A DNA stretch of 37,188 bases from Deltaproteobacteria bacterium SG8_13 (lineage in GTDB: Bacteria > Desulfobacterota > Desulfobacteria > Desulfobacterales > SG8-13). The stretch lies in contig LJNK01000030.1 in NCBI GenBank assembly GCA_001303025.1, positions 1-37,188 on the forward strand, written 5' to 3'. Every line of letters starts with the position of its first letter. Within the stretch, counting starts at the first letter, position 1. The notes under the pieces are model-generated. The model made no database searches. It saw only the letters and a list, made by a program, of their open reading frames with translations, and was not told the origin of the DNA. Shown piece after piece: positions 23,705-33,000 of this stretch. The translations under genes were made by a program, and so were the position numbers.

Positions 23705-25120
23705 ATGCATCGGCGATCAACGACATGGATCATCGCCCTGTGCTTGGGGTTGCTGGTATTTATTGCCGGTTCCTGCTGGTATTTCAGCCGGGCGGTGCCC
23801 GTCTTTCTCGGTTTTACCGCCAAAACCCTTTGCTCCGGTGTGTTCATATCCGGCCGGTCGGCCAGAGATGTCTTGCGACAAGACATTGCACCGGTGGTTT
23901 TTTTCAGTCGCCTTATCCGCGCCAATGTAGATCCTGCGGAAAAGACCGTAACGACAACCCTGGCAGGGCTTTTCAGAAAACGGGCATTCTATCGAAACTG
24001 GTGCGGTTGCACGCTGATGCCGGTTGCGGACGGCTCGTATCAGATCAACCGGACGCCGACCGGCCTTGAGGCTCGCCGGTCCAACCTTGCCAACGACGTA
24101 TTCTGGCCCCAGGGAACCGCTGCGGCTTTCGACACGATGCCGGCCGGAGTAAATGCGGGAAAGCTGGAGGCGGCGGTTTCGGATGCTTTCGTCGATACGG
24201 CCACCGGCAGGAGCCGCCAGACGCGGGCAGTAGTGGTCGTGTACCGGGGTCGGCTGATTGCGGAGCGCTATGCCAAGGGTTTTCATCGCACCATGCCGCT
24301 GGCCGGATGGTCTATGAGCAAAAGCGTCACCAACGCTCTGGTCGGCATACTGGTCTACAAGGGAAAGCTGAATCTGTATGATCCTGCAGCGGTGCGGGAA
24401 TGGCAAACGCCCGGCGATCCGCGACAAAAGATCACACTCGATCACCTGCTGCGGATGACCAGCGGGCTGCGGTTCCGCGAAGTCTACACCCCTCCGTCGG
24501 ATGTCACCGAGATGCTTTTCCGCAGTCCCGATTTCGGTGCTCTGGCAGCAGCAAAATCCCTGGAGGCTCCTCCGGGAGAAAAGTGGCATTATTCCAGCGG
24601 CACCACCAATATCGTCACCCGCATGATCCGCGCTGCAGTAGAAAGCGAATACGGGCACACCGTCTCTTTTGCAAGGCGGGAGCTGTTCAACCGGTTGGGG
24701 ATGATAACCGCCACGGTCGAGCTCGATCCATCCGGCACCGTTGTGGGATCCTCCTATACTTTCGCAACTGCCCGAGATTGGGCCCGGTTTGGCCTTCTCT
24801 ATCTGCAGGACGGGATCTGGCAGGGGCAACGGATTCTGCCGCCGGGTTGGGTGCAATACAGTCGTACACCGACCCGGGCTGCCCCCAGAGGACAATACGG
24901 CGCCCATTTTTGGCTAAATGCCGGCACATCCGAAAGCCCAAATCGGCGACGCTGGCCCTCGCTGCCCAGCGATATGTTTCTGGCATGGGGATTTCAAGGC
25001 CAGTTTCTGATCATCATCCCGTCGAAAGATCTGGTACTGGTCAGGCTGGGGTTGAACACAAAATCGAAGGGTTGGAGCCTGGAAAAATTCGTTACCCATA
25101 TTACATCGGCCCTGCCTTGA
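23705..25120 (+). CDS. Serine hydrolase of the beta-lactamase class C family
   Basis: A 471-aa protein with one N-terminal membrane anchor (IIALCLGLLVFIAGSCWYF), so probably attached to the periplasmic face. The active-site S203-x-x-K206 is in GWSMSKSV. The second motif is YSSGTTN, and LDHLLRMTSGLRF matches the beta-lactamase-like fold. The N-terminal LCSGVFISGRSARDVL segment with a later NWCGCTL is a feature of a subgroup annotated as serine hydrolases or 6-aminohexanoate-dimer-hydrolase-like. The natural substrate is unknown: a peptidase, esterase or amidase. The start at 23705 puts the anchor at residues 8-26; a GTG at 23672 is an alternative. Confidence 0.85.
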   Translation: MHRRSTTWIIALCLGLLVFIAGSCWYFSRAVPVFLGFTAKTLCSGVFISGRSARDVLRQDIAPVVFFSRLIRANVDPAEKTVTTTLAGLFRKRAFYRNWCGCTLMPVADGSYQINRTPTGLEARRSNLANDVFWPQGTAAAFDTMPAGVNAGKLEAAVSDAFVDTATGRSRQTRAVVVVYRGRLIAERYAKGFHRTMPLAGWSMSKSVTNALVGILVYKGKLNLYDPAAVREWQTPGDPRQKITLDHLLRMTSGLRFREVYTPPSDVTEMLFRSPDFGALAAAKSLEAPPGEKWHYSSGTTNIVTRMIRAAVESEYGHTVSFARRELFNRLGMITATVELDPSGTVVGSSYTFATARDWARFGLLYLQDGIWQGQRILPPGWVQYSRTPTRAAPRGQYGAHFWLNAGTSESPNRRRWPSLPSDMFLAWGFQGQFLIIIPSKDLVLVRLGLNTKSKGWSLEKFVTHITSALP

Positions 25121-25146
25121 CACGCCGGTTGCGGGACAGGGCTCGC

Positions 25147-25175
25147 TTGACGCAGCAGCCACCTGCGGCTATGAT
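25147..25175 (+). promoter_or_regulatory. Promoter for the duplicated excisionase-like gene
   Basis: TTGACG (5 of 6) at 25147-25152, a 17-nt spacer and TATGAT (5 of 6) at 25170-25175. It starts 27 nt after the hydrolase stop and implies a leader of about 140 nt. Confidence 0.6.
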
Positions 25176-25321
25176 GGGATCCTCTGGCGTGTGTGCCCAC
25201 CTCGGTCCGCCTGTCGCCTCGCAGTGGCGGAAAACCCAGACTCGGCAGGCCGAAGGTTTCGAGCCCGGCAGTATTCGAACCCCTGATCAGAACTCCAACT
25301 TGCGTGAAAGGAATTGTTGCG

Positions 25322-25801
25322 ATGGCCAAAAAGTCCAAGATGGTAACCACCAGTGAATTTTCCAAGTTGTCCGGAATTACGGTTTCCACCCTCAACAAAT
25401 GGATCCGTGATAAAAAGATCAAGGCAGAGAAACAGTCCGGACGGTGGATGATCGGTGAGGATCAGCTTACATCCAAAGCCGTCCGGCAGTTCGGCGGCGC
25501 CAAACCGGTTACAGCTGCCGCCGGTGGCAAGAAAAAGAGCTCCAAACCGGCCAAGAAGCCCGCTTCGGCCGCCAGACAACCGCTGAAAGCGGCGAAGCCG
25601 AAAAAGACCCCCAAAAAGCCTTCGGCTGGAGCCAAGACTTACTCCGTAGATGAATTCAGTGCCATGACCTACCTGACCGATTTCGGTGTCAGGGAATTTC
25701 TGAAAAAGGGCCGGTTGAAGGGAGAAATCGATGAGGGAGGAAACTGGAAGGTGTCTGCGGAAAACCTCCTCGACCCCTTGATAAAGCATCTGGTTCGATA
25801 G
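25322..25801 (+). CDS. Two-headed excisionase/MerR-like DNA-binding protein with histone-like linker
   Basis: A 159-aa protein with a duplicated small helix-turn-helix. Residues 8-55 (VTTSEFSKLSGITVSTLNKW, then KKIKAEKQSGRWMIGEDQL) and 107-155 (YSVDEFSAMTYLTDFGVREF, then GRLKGEIDEGGNWKVSAENL) share the same pattern of strand, helix, helix and wing ending in (R/N)W. Between them lies a 45-residue Lys/Pro/Ala linker (GGKKKSSKPAKKPASAARQP) like histone H1 tails. AAAGGAA lies 9 nt before the ATG and the upstream frame is not supported. It could bridge two DNA sites or act as a nucleoid-associated regulator. No recombinase or phage gene is nearby, so an excisionase role is unlikely. Confidence 0.82.
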   Translation: MAKKSKMVTTSEFSKLSGITVSTLNKWIRDKKIKAEKQSGRWMIGEDQLTSKAVRQFGGAKPVTAAAGGKKKSSKPAKKPASAARQPLKAAKPKKTPKKPSAGAKTYSVDEFSAMTYLTDFGVREFLKKGRLKGEIDEGGNWKVSAENLLDPLIKHLVR

Positions 25802-25840
25802 TTCATCTTCTGCGCCGTGCGCCTCTGTTACCTGCGGTAG

Positions 25841-27043
25841 CTACTTGGAAAGATGTCTGTCGGCAGACGGCATGGCCAGCGGCAGCAATGAATTGAGATC
25901 GTCTATTTGATCCTGCTCCAGGCGGTTGATCTCGTCGATATGGGTCTGCATGACCTGTGACAGCTGCTGTTCATAGAAGCGATGCAGGCTGTGGTTGGCA
26001 ACGGCCTCGAATCCGCGCCGCACCTTGTGGGGGGAGCCGGCACCCGGGTCGAATCGGCGGATGCCGTGGGAAATGGCCCACGCGATCGGGCTGTAATAGC
26101 AGGCATTGAAATGGAGATGGTTGATCATCCGGGAACTTCCCCAGTACCTTCCGTAGAGCCGATCCTTCTTTTTCAGAAGAAAGGACATGCCCAGAGGGAA
26201 GCCGTTGGTTGATTCGTTATCGAAGGCAGCCATCAGAACGATGCGGTGCCGGTAGCGGTCATACAGGCCCTCAAAAAACGGCTCGGTCAGAAATTTACAC
26301 CCCCATGGTCCGTATTGATCGTTCGTGGCGGTGTAGTAGGAATACATCAAATGGAAAAAACGGCGTGGAATCTGCTCTCCGCTGAACGGCCGGATGCGAA
26401 TCCCCTGGATCTGCATCGAGCGGCGTTCCCGCTTGATGTTTCGTCGCTGGTTGGAATTGAACACGGCCAGATAGTCATCGAACGTGCCAAAACCGGGATT
26501 CTTCCAGGTGTAACTGTGATGGCGCCAGCGGATAAAACCGTGTTCTTCCATCCGGCTGCCCCAATCGGGATCGACGAAAAGGAAGCTGCAGCCGGAGATT
26601 CGATTCTGCAGGCAAAAGCGGTCGATGGCCCCTACCATCTTGCCGGTGATCTGTTTCTCATCCTCCTGGGGTGCAATCAGAAATCGATAACCGATAACCG
26701 GTGAAAACGGGCTCATACCGATCAGCTTGGGATAGTAGCGTATCCCCAACCGATGCGCCAGGTCGGCCCAGGCATGATCGAACACAAACTCTCCGCTGCT
26801 GTGGCTTTTCAGATACAGAGGTGCGGCACCCGCCAGCCGATTCCCGGACCAGATCGTCAGGTGCATCGGCAACCAGCCGGTTTCTGCCCGTACACTTCCG
26901 GACTGCTCCAGAAGCCGCAGCCAATCGTACTCCAGCAGGGGAGTCTCCAGTGGAACAGCCAGTGCGTCCCAGGCCTGACGATCGATGTCCGCTATCGTGC
27001 TTTTCCATTCAATGCGATATGAAGGGGGTGGGTTCGTCTCCAT
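25841..27043 (-). CDS. GNAT-like acyltransferase, PF04339 (FemAB-like) family
   Basis: A 400-aa cytoplasmic protein of the peptidogalycan biosynthesis/recognition family (PF04339), distantly related to FemAB aminoacyltransferases and GNAT enzymes. Characteristic stretches are WDALAVPLETPLLEYDWLRL near the N-terminus, YPKLIGMSPFSPVIGYRFL, SNQRRNIKRERRSMQIQGI, YGRYWGSSRMINHLHFNACY and the FDPGAGSPHKVRRGFEAV signature near residue 340. The enzymatic reaction is unproven; transfer of an acyl or aminoacyl group to a cell-envelope precursor is a reasonable inference. Its convergence with the preceding gene leaves a 40-nt gap. The ATG at 27043 has no strong ribosome site. Confidence 0.88.
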   Translation of the reverse strand: METNPPPSYRIEWKSTIADIDRQAWDALAVPLETPLLEYDWLRLLEQSGSVRAETGWLPMHLTIWSGNRLAGAAPLYLKSHSSGEFVFDHAWADLAHRLGIRYYPKLIGMSPFSPVIGYRFLIAPQEDEKQITGKMVGAIDRFCLQNRISGCSFLFVDPDWGSRMEEHGFIRWRHHSYTWKNPGFGTFDDYLAVFNSNQRRNIKRERRSMQIQGIRIRPFSGEQIPRRFFHLMYSYYTATNDQYGPWGCKFLTEPFFEGLYDRYRHRIVLMAAFDNESTNGFPLGMSFLLKKKDRLYGRYWGSSRMINHLHFNACYYSPIAWAISHGIRRFDPGAGSPHKVRRGFEAVANHSLHRFYEQQLSQVMQTHIDEINRLEQDQIDDLNSLLPLAMPSADRHLSK

Positions 27044-27177
27044 AATCTTATGTTAGGCCCGGAGGCGAAGCTGTCAAGCTCCGGGTCGCTGGGCGGGGAA
27101 GGCATTAAAGAGGCTGGGTTGCCCCTGTTCCGTTTCGAGAGGAGTGGTATGGATTGCCGAGATCCGGTAAGCGTGGG

Positions 27178-27771
27178 TCAAAAGTTTTCGATGACCTTTC
27201 CCTTTTCGATAAATGCTGCGATATCATCTCTGGTGTTGAACATACCGATTATGGCCTTTTCCAGTTGGTCGTAAACCGGATCATCGGGACCAAGGTTCTG
27301 TTGGGCATTCGCCAGGATTGTCTCTGCAGAGATCAGAAATTCATTCAACTGTGAGAGCAATCTTTTTCTTTCTGCATGACGTTTCTTTTCCTTGGCGATG
27401 ACCGGCTGCAGTCTCTGAATCGAATACTCCACCAGCGCATCCCGGGATGCAGCATATTCTCTTGCGGTCCGGTCCAGACAAGAAAGGGTGCGACGGCTCA
27501 GCACGAAAGTTTTCTGCATACGGCTGGGCAGATCCCGGGTGGCAGACCCCATCTGCCGGGCGATCCTTTCCAGCGATTCCAGATCGTCGATCAGGTGATC
27601 GAAAAGGGATTTTTGTTTGATACCCAGATGGACGGAAACCGCGCTCATGGTTTCGATGGCCTTCTCGGTCAGTTTAAATGTTGCCCGAACCGACTGGCGG
27701 CCTCGCAAGTCCTGGGAAGACGGTTGAGACAGGAAGGTCTCGGCCGTTGGCTCTTTTTTGTCTCGCTTCAT
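27178..27771 (-). CDS. Tandem ribbon-helix-helix-like DNA-binding protein with coiled-coil tail
   Basis: A 197-aa protein I do not recognise as a named family. Two repeats each show strand-helix-helix: residues 27-63 (RATFKLTEKAIETMSAVSVH, then KQKSLFDHLIDDL) and 86-121 (KTFVLSRRTLSCLDRTAREY, then SRDALVEYSIQRL). This is the layout of the Arc/MetJ ribbon-helix-helix fold, which normally works as a dimer; here both halves are in one chain. Residues 122-170 form a charged helix. GATAGGAG lies 8 nt before the ATG. A TTGCAT/TATAAA promoter and two GACCGGTC palindromes are upstream, one between promoter and start, consistent with autoregulation. The repeat assignment is by eye. Confidence 0.7.
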   Translation of the reverse strand: MKRDKKEPTAETFLSQPSSQDLRGRQSVRATFKLTEKAIETMSAVSVHLGIKQKSLFDHLIDDLESLERIARQMGSATRDLPSRMQKTFVLSRRTLSCLDRTAREYAASRDALVEYSIQRLQPVIAKEKKRHAERKRLLSQLNEFLISAETILANAQQNLGPDDPVYDQLEKAIIGMFNTRDDIAAFIEKGKVIENF

Positions 27772-27794
27772 CTAACAAACTCCTATCTGTAGGT

Positions 27795-27802
27795 GACCGG
27801 TC
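27795..27802. promoter_or_regulatory. GACCGGTC palindrome, operator candidate 1
   Basis: A perfect 8-bp palindrome 24 nt upstream of the tandem ribbon-helix-helix gene, just downstream of its likely transcription start. The same core recurs at 27887-27894. Confidence 0.45.
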
Positions 27803-27816
27803 GAATTTATTACTTA

Positions 27817-27844
27817 TTTATAACTATGGCATTTAATAATGCAA
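27817..27844 (-). promoter_or_regulatory. Promoter of the tandem ribbon-helix-helix gene
   Basis: Minus strand: TTGCAT (27844-27839), 16-nt spacer, TATAAA (27822-27817), in a very AT-rich stretch. Initiation near 27810 would place the first GACCGGTC palindrome at the beginning of the transcript. Confidence 0.55.
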
Positions 27845-27882
27845 CTCTTTTTTAATATTATTTGTGTTGCGTCTATTCCCGG

Positions 27883-27898
27883 TCCCGACCGGTCGGGA
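27883..27898. promoter_or_regulatory. 16-bp perfect palindrome TCCCGACCGGTCGGGA, operator candidate 2
   Basis: It contains the GACCGGTC core found 92 bp away and lies between the divergent ribbon-helix-helix and sppA genes. A dimeric (or covalently duplicated) regulator could bind it. Confidence 0.5.
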
Positions 27899-27910
27899 TT
27901 GAGCGGTTGT

Positions 27911-27945
27911 GTTTCAATTTCTCTTACGGTAGGCTGAATTGAAAC
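27911..27945. repeat. Inverted repeat GTTTCAATT...AATTGAAAC upstream of sppA
   Basis: Perfect 9-bp arms (27911-27919 and 27937-27945) with a 17-nt loop, about 100 nt before the sppA start. It may be an operator or a leader hairpin. Confidence 0.5.
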
Positions 27946-28046
27946 GACAGACCGGGCAATCTCGATCGGATACGCTGCCGGCCGATTTTTCGTGAAGGCA
28001 GGCGCCGGCGTCGGGCAGGGGACTGCGGGTAAAGGGGGGAACGGTT

Positions 28047-29903
28047 GTGGCGAAACTGCTAACGGGTCTGGGACGGCTCATTCAAAAACTCTGGAATCTG
28101 ATCACGTTTTTTCGAAGGGTGCTCGGCAACCTTTTGTTTGTCGCCTTTCTGGTGTTGCTGGTGGCAATCTTGTTATTCAGCAGCGACGAACCGGTTCCGC
28201 GAGGAGCGGCGCTGGTATTCGCGCCGGCCGGCAGCATTGTCGAACAAACGGCCGAACCCCTGTTGATGGATCGTTTTCTCGGCCGGGCGGTCCGTCGAGA
28301 GGTGCCGCTCGGTGAGCTTATCGACGGAATTGATCACGCTGCCGGAGACGAGGACATCAAGATTCTCCTGCTCGACTTGCGCCGTCTCGAATGGACCGGC
28401 ATCAGCAAGCTGCAGGAGATCGGAGCGGCGCTCAAGCGGTTTCAGTCGAGCGGCAAGCAGATCGTCGCCTTTGGTGAGTTTTTCAACCAGCAGCAGTATT
28501 ACCTGGCTGCCCACGCCGATCGGATTTACCTCCACCCCATGGGTCAAGTCTGGATCAGTGGCTACGGTGTATACCGAAAATATCTTCGATCTGCACTGGA
28601 AAAACTACTGGTGCAGTTACACGTTTTTCGGGTCGGAACCTACAAGTCGGCATTGGAACCATTTTATCGCGACGATATGTCCGCCGAGGCGAAAGAGGCA
28701 ACCACCGCATGGTTGGGGGTGCTGTGGGAGGCATACAAAAGCGATATCGCCGATCTGCGGGGAATCGATCCCGGCGACATGGATGCCTGGATCAACGCGC
28801 TGGATGTTTATCTGACCGCTGAAGATGGGGACGCTGGTCGCATGGCGTTGAATCTGGGCCTGGTGGATGAGCTGAAGACCCGGGATGAGGTCCGAGAGGA
28901 GCTAATCCGCCTGGTCGGAAAAAACAGAAAAAACGAATCATTCAAACAGGTGTCGTTTGCCCGTTATCTCGATAGGGTTGGACCGGAAATTCGACGAACG
29001 GATCCGGAGCGCGGGAAAGTCGGCATCATCGTGGCCAGCGGCATTATCATGGAAGGCAAGCAGCCTGCGGGGCGAATTGGCGGCGATTCCATGGCCGCGC
29101 TGATCCAACGCGCGCGGCAGGATCCCGAGATCGACGCGCTGGTACTGAGAATCAACAGCGGCGGTGGCAGCGCCCTCGCCTCGGAAATCATTCGCCGAGA
29201 GGTGGAATTGACCCGCAACGCCGGAAAACCGGTTGTGGTGTCCATGAGTTCGGTGGCCGCTTCCGGAGGGTACTGGATCGCGGTATCGGCAAACGAGATC
29301 TGGGCGTTGCCGACCACCATTACCGGTTCCATTGGAATTTTTGCGGCCCTGCCGACCCTTGACCGTTCGCTGGATGCGCTGGGAATTCACACAGATGGGG
29401 TCGGTACGACAAAATTGACCGGTGCTTTTGACCTTTCGCGGCCATTGAATCCGCTGCTGGCGGCCATGTTGCAGCGGCGCATCGAGCGCGGTTACCGGCA
29501 GTTTGTAAACCGTGTGGCAGAGGGGCGTCGATTGGATCCTGCCGCAGCGGAAAAGGTGGCCCAGGGACGCGTATGGGCCGGTAAAACAGCCTATGACCTC
29601 GGCCTTGTGGATGCTCTCGGTGGTCTGGAAGACGCTGTGCAATCAGCGGCGTCGTTGGCCAATCTGGATGCGTTCGATCGTCTGTTCGTTGAAGCGCCCG
29701 AGACGGCACGCGATCGCCTGCTGAAGAAAATCAACCGCCTGTTATACCGCACGATCGTCGATCAGGCGCAGACAAGCCGCAGCGAACAGGTCCTGCAGTT
29801 TGCCGAGGCACAGCTGGGACATGGGCTCGCGGAGATGATCGGAATGTTTAATGATCCGTTTCACACCTATGCACTGTGTCTGGTCTGCAATGAACCCTAT
29901 TAG
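28047..29903 (+). CDS. sppA: Signal peptide peptidase SppA, long (67K) type
   Basis: A 618-aa membrane-anchored serine peptidase that degrades cleaved signal peptides on the periplasmic side. One N-terminal membrane helix (residues 27-45, VLGNLLFVAFLVLLVAILLF) is followed by two tandem S49 domains. The Ser/Lys dyad is split as in E. coli: general base K200 in VGTYKSALEPF and nucleophile S406 in SSVAASGGYW. The C-terminal 50 residues include a CLVC pair with no known role. The start is GTG at 28047, with AAGGGGGGA 8 nt upstream. It is divergent from the ribbon-helix-helix gene and convergent with the M16 peptidase gene, separated by an inverted-repeat element. Confidence 0.95.
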   Translation: MAKLLTGLGRLIQKLWNLITFFRRVLGNLLFVAFLVLLVAILLFSSDEPVPRGAALVFAPAGSIVEQTAEPLLMDRFLGRAVRREVPLGELIDGIDHAAGDEDIKILLLDLRRLEWTGISKLQEIGAALKRFQSSGKQIVAFGEFFNQQQYYLAAHADRIYLHPMGQVWISGYGVYRKYLRSALEKLLVQLHVFRVGTYKSALEPFYRDDMSAEAKEATTAWLGVLWEAYKSDIADLRGIDPGDMDAWINALDVYLTAEDGDAGRMALNLGLVDELKTRDEVREELIRLVGKNRKNESFKQVSFARYLDRVGPEIRRTDPERGKVGIIVASGIIMEGKQPAGRIGGDSMAALIQRARQDPEIDALVLRINSGGGSALASEIIRREVELTRNAGKPVVVSMSSVAASGGYWIAVSANEIWALPTTITGSIGIFAALPTLDRSLDALGIHTDGVGTTKLTGAFDLSRPLNPLLAAMLQRRIERGYRQFVNRVAEGRRLDPAAAEKVAQGRVWAGKTAYDLGLVDALGGLEDAVQSAASLANLDAFDRLFVEAPETARDRLLKKINRLLYRTIVDQAQTSRSEQVLQFAEAQLGHGLAEMIGMFNDPFHTYALCLVCNEPY

Positions 29904-29906
29904 AAT

Positions 29907-30042
29907 CCATCTGAAAAATGCGCCTACGGGGAAATTGCTGTGTTGTCCCGCGACGTGAAATGCGCACGTGCTTCCGAGTACGCTCCGCTTTCAATTCGCG
30001 GTATGCCTTGCATTGAACCCTAATTCACTATTTTTCAGAAGG
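29907..30042. mobile_element. 136-bp MITE-like element with 13-bp terminal inverted repeats
   Basis: The left end CCATCTGAAAAAT (29907-29919) and right end ATTTTTCAGAAGG (30030-30042) are inverted copies with one mismatch. The interior is GC-rich, codes for nothing recognisable, and fills almost the whole gap between convergent sppA and the M16 peptidase gene. No target duplication is obvious. It could be a non-autonomous transposable element or a dispersed intergenic repeat. No second copy was found in this window. Confidence 0.5.
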
Positions 30043-30066
30043 TTCCGGCACCTTGGTCGAAGAGAT

Positions 30067-33000
30067 TTACCGCAGCGCGATTTCCTGAAAAGGCAGTCCG
30101 AGCCTTTTCGCCAACACCTTTAAATCCTCACCCAGCGTTTTCACACCAGTATTTGTGCGTTGCACCGGGGTGGTTTTATCCGCAACGACGAAGATCTGCA
30201 GCCGGCCCGGCTTCAGGTGTTCTCGAGCGAGCGCCAACACTGTTTCACTGGTTGTCCGCAGGTAGGCATCCTGGATGTTTTCCAGGGTGTCCAGCGGTTC
30301 GTTGCGTAGATGGTACAAGCTGTAGGTGGTCACCAGGTCAACCGGATTGTCGACATTGAACACGAAGCTGTTGAGCGCCTCCATCCGCTTGAGCTCCAGC
30401 TCGAAAGGTGGAACCTCACGCTGCAGCGCCTGCATGATCTTCACTGTTTCTGCAATTGCGGTCGGTGTGCTATCGGCTTTACAGCCGATGTACCCGAGCA
30501 GCAGACCGGCCTGCCATTTGTAGGTCTGGAAAAAACCGGCCGAGTAAACCAGACCCAGTTCGTCTCTCAACCGGGTGTACAGCAAGGAGTCGTTGCCACC
30601 GAATAGATCCATCAGCAATCGGAGTTTCCAGAAATCCGGATGGGTGCGCTTGACGCTCGGGGCAACCATAATTACCTGTGACTGAACCTGACCGGGCTTG
30701 TGAATCAGAGCCAGAACCGGCGGCGTTTCCCGGGGAGTGCGCAATTGCCGTCGGGGGGGCGGTGCTCCGGGCAGTTCCCGCAGCAGTCGGCCGATACCGT
30801 CCAGAGCGGCTTTTTTGGAAATATCGCCCGACACCGCCACGACCATGTTGGCGGGCACGAAGTGTTGGTCAAGAAAAGCCCGCAGGTCGCCGACGGTGAT
30901 TTGGGGAATGCTGTCAATGCCCAGCAAGGGATCCCGCCCATAGGGGTGACCGTCGAAATGCCAGATTGTTGCCTCCCGCATGGCCACCGATTGTGCGTCT
31001 TCTCCCGTGCGCCGCAGATCGGTGACCGACTGATCTTTTACCACCTGCAGCACCCCGGCATCAAAGGCCGGTCGGGTAAGCACCTCCTGCAGCAGCGACA
31101 GGCCCTTTTGCCAGTCGTCACGGAGCACGGATAGTTGGATCGTAGAATATTCTTCCCCTACGGAGCACGACAGGTGGATGGCATCTGCATCCAGAGCCTC
31201 GGCCAGCTCTTTGGGGGAATAGTTTTTCGTTCCCCCTTTGATCAGAACGCTGCTGAGAACGGACGCCAATCCTGATTTCGACGCATCGATATCCACCTCT
31301 CCGGCCTTTACGAGGATTTTCAGGTCGATGAGCGGCAACTCCTGATTCGGCAGGTAAAAGACTTGAGTCGCCCCGATTTGAGAGATCTCCGCTGGCGGAT
31401 ATACCACCTTGGAGGGCTTGCGCTCGAAAGAGAGCGGATGTTTCCATCCCTGCGGCGTGGGATAGATGGAGTGATTCTTCAGAGATGCCGGCCGTGGCAC
31501 CTTTGCGGCGTTCGATCCGCTCACTGTCCGGTTTTCGACATACGGCGGAGGATCTTTTTCCTGTCCTCCCGGTATGACAGTAACAGTGGTGCGGTTTTCT
31601 TCCCGGAAATATTTTTTTGCAACCCGTTGAACATCATTCGGTGTCACCACTGCGATTCGATCCAGGTAGTCGTTGAGGTAGCGCCACCCGACCTGCACCT
31701 CCATGGTCGCCAGTATGCTCGCCAGGTCTTCATTGCTGCGCATGCGGTCAATGAAATCGCGTTCATTCAGCTTCTTGATGCGCTGTAGTTCTTTTTCCGA
31801 AACCGGTTTCTGCTGCAGGCTTTCCAGTTCTGCCAGCAGCAGTTTTTCCAACGATCGGCAGGCTTCCAGGTATGCCGCGCGAAGTTCTGCTTCGTTCGGG
31901 TTTTGTGTACTTTTTGTCATTTGCGGCTCGCCTGGAGATCCACCCAGAACCACCATGCCGGCATAGCGGTTGTCGGGATTATGCGCCCAGGCTTCGGCGG
32001 CAAGCCCCTTGTAGACAATGTTCTGGTTCAATCGGGCACTGCGGCCGTAGCTCAGTATCATGGTAAGTGCGTCGAGGGCGTAAAAATCGTCGGTACCCAT
32101 TCGGGCGCCATGATACCCGATACGCACCAGCGGGGTCCGCGCACCGTTTAAGTAGCGAACGCTCTCGCGGGGGCCTGCCTGGGCAGGCTCCTCGGGCAAT
32201 TGATCCGGGCTTCGCTCTCCGGCCGGATACCGGCTGAAATAAGTTTTTGCCAGTCGCCGCGCCTCCGCAACGGTAATATCCCCCACCAATACGCAGATGG
32301 CATTCGTCGGATTGTAGTATGTTCGGTGAAATTCGGCCGCATCGACAGTGTTGTACATCGCCATGTCCGATTTCCACCCGATGGTCGGATTGCGATATGG
32401 GTGTGCCGCATAGGCGGTGGAATAAAGGTCCACCCAGGCGGCCCCTGCCGGATTGTTGACGTACCGAAATGCCCATTCCCTCTGGACCACCTCTTTTTCG
32501 ACATAAAATTCTCGCCAGGAAGGCTCGAAAAGCTGTTCACTGATGATCGAAAACCACTGCTCCAACATGTCGGCCGGAACCGATGCGATGTACTGCGTCT
32601 CATCTTTGGAGGTGAATGCATTGATGCCGACGGCACCATTTTTGCCTAGCTGGGAAGAGAACACCTGGGGGATGTAGATTTTCTGCACTTCCTTGCGGAG
32701 CTCTGCCATTTCGGCCAGTTTTTCGCGAATTTTCTTTTTGTCCGGATCGCGCCGGCGGTTTTCGGCCAAAACCACCTGGTAGGCCTTTTCGATGGCTTCC
32801 TGCAGCTGACGGTCTTTTTCCGCATCCAAACTGCCGAAATTCTTGGTTCCTTTAAACATCATGTGTTCCAGCAGGTGGGCGATACCGGTTTTGCCGACCG
32901 CCTCCAAGGATGATCCGGCACGAATGGCCAGCCGACAGGCAATTTGCGGGACGGTCGGTCTTTCAACAACCAGAAAGAGCATGCCGTTATCGAGCCGGAA

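Noticed and set aside
23717..24907. 396-codon frame antisense to the serine hydrolase gene
   Set aside because: The sense protein has SxxK and YxN motifs and a membrane anchor; the antisense product shows nothing.
27911..27945. CRISPR repeat
   Set aside because: One copy only, no regularly spaced partner and no cas gene in the window.
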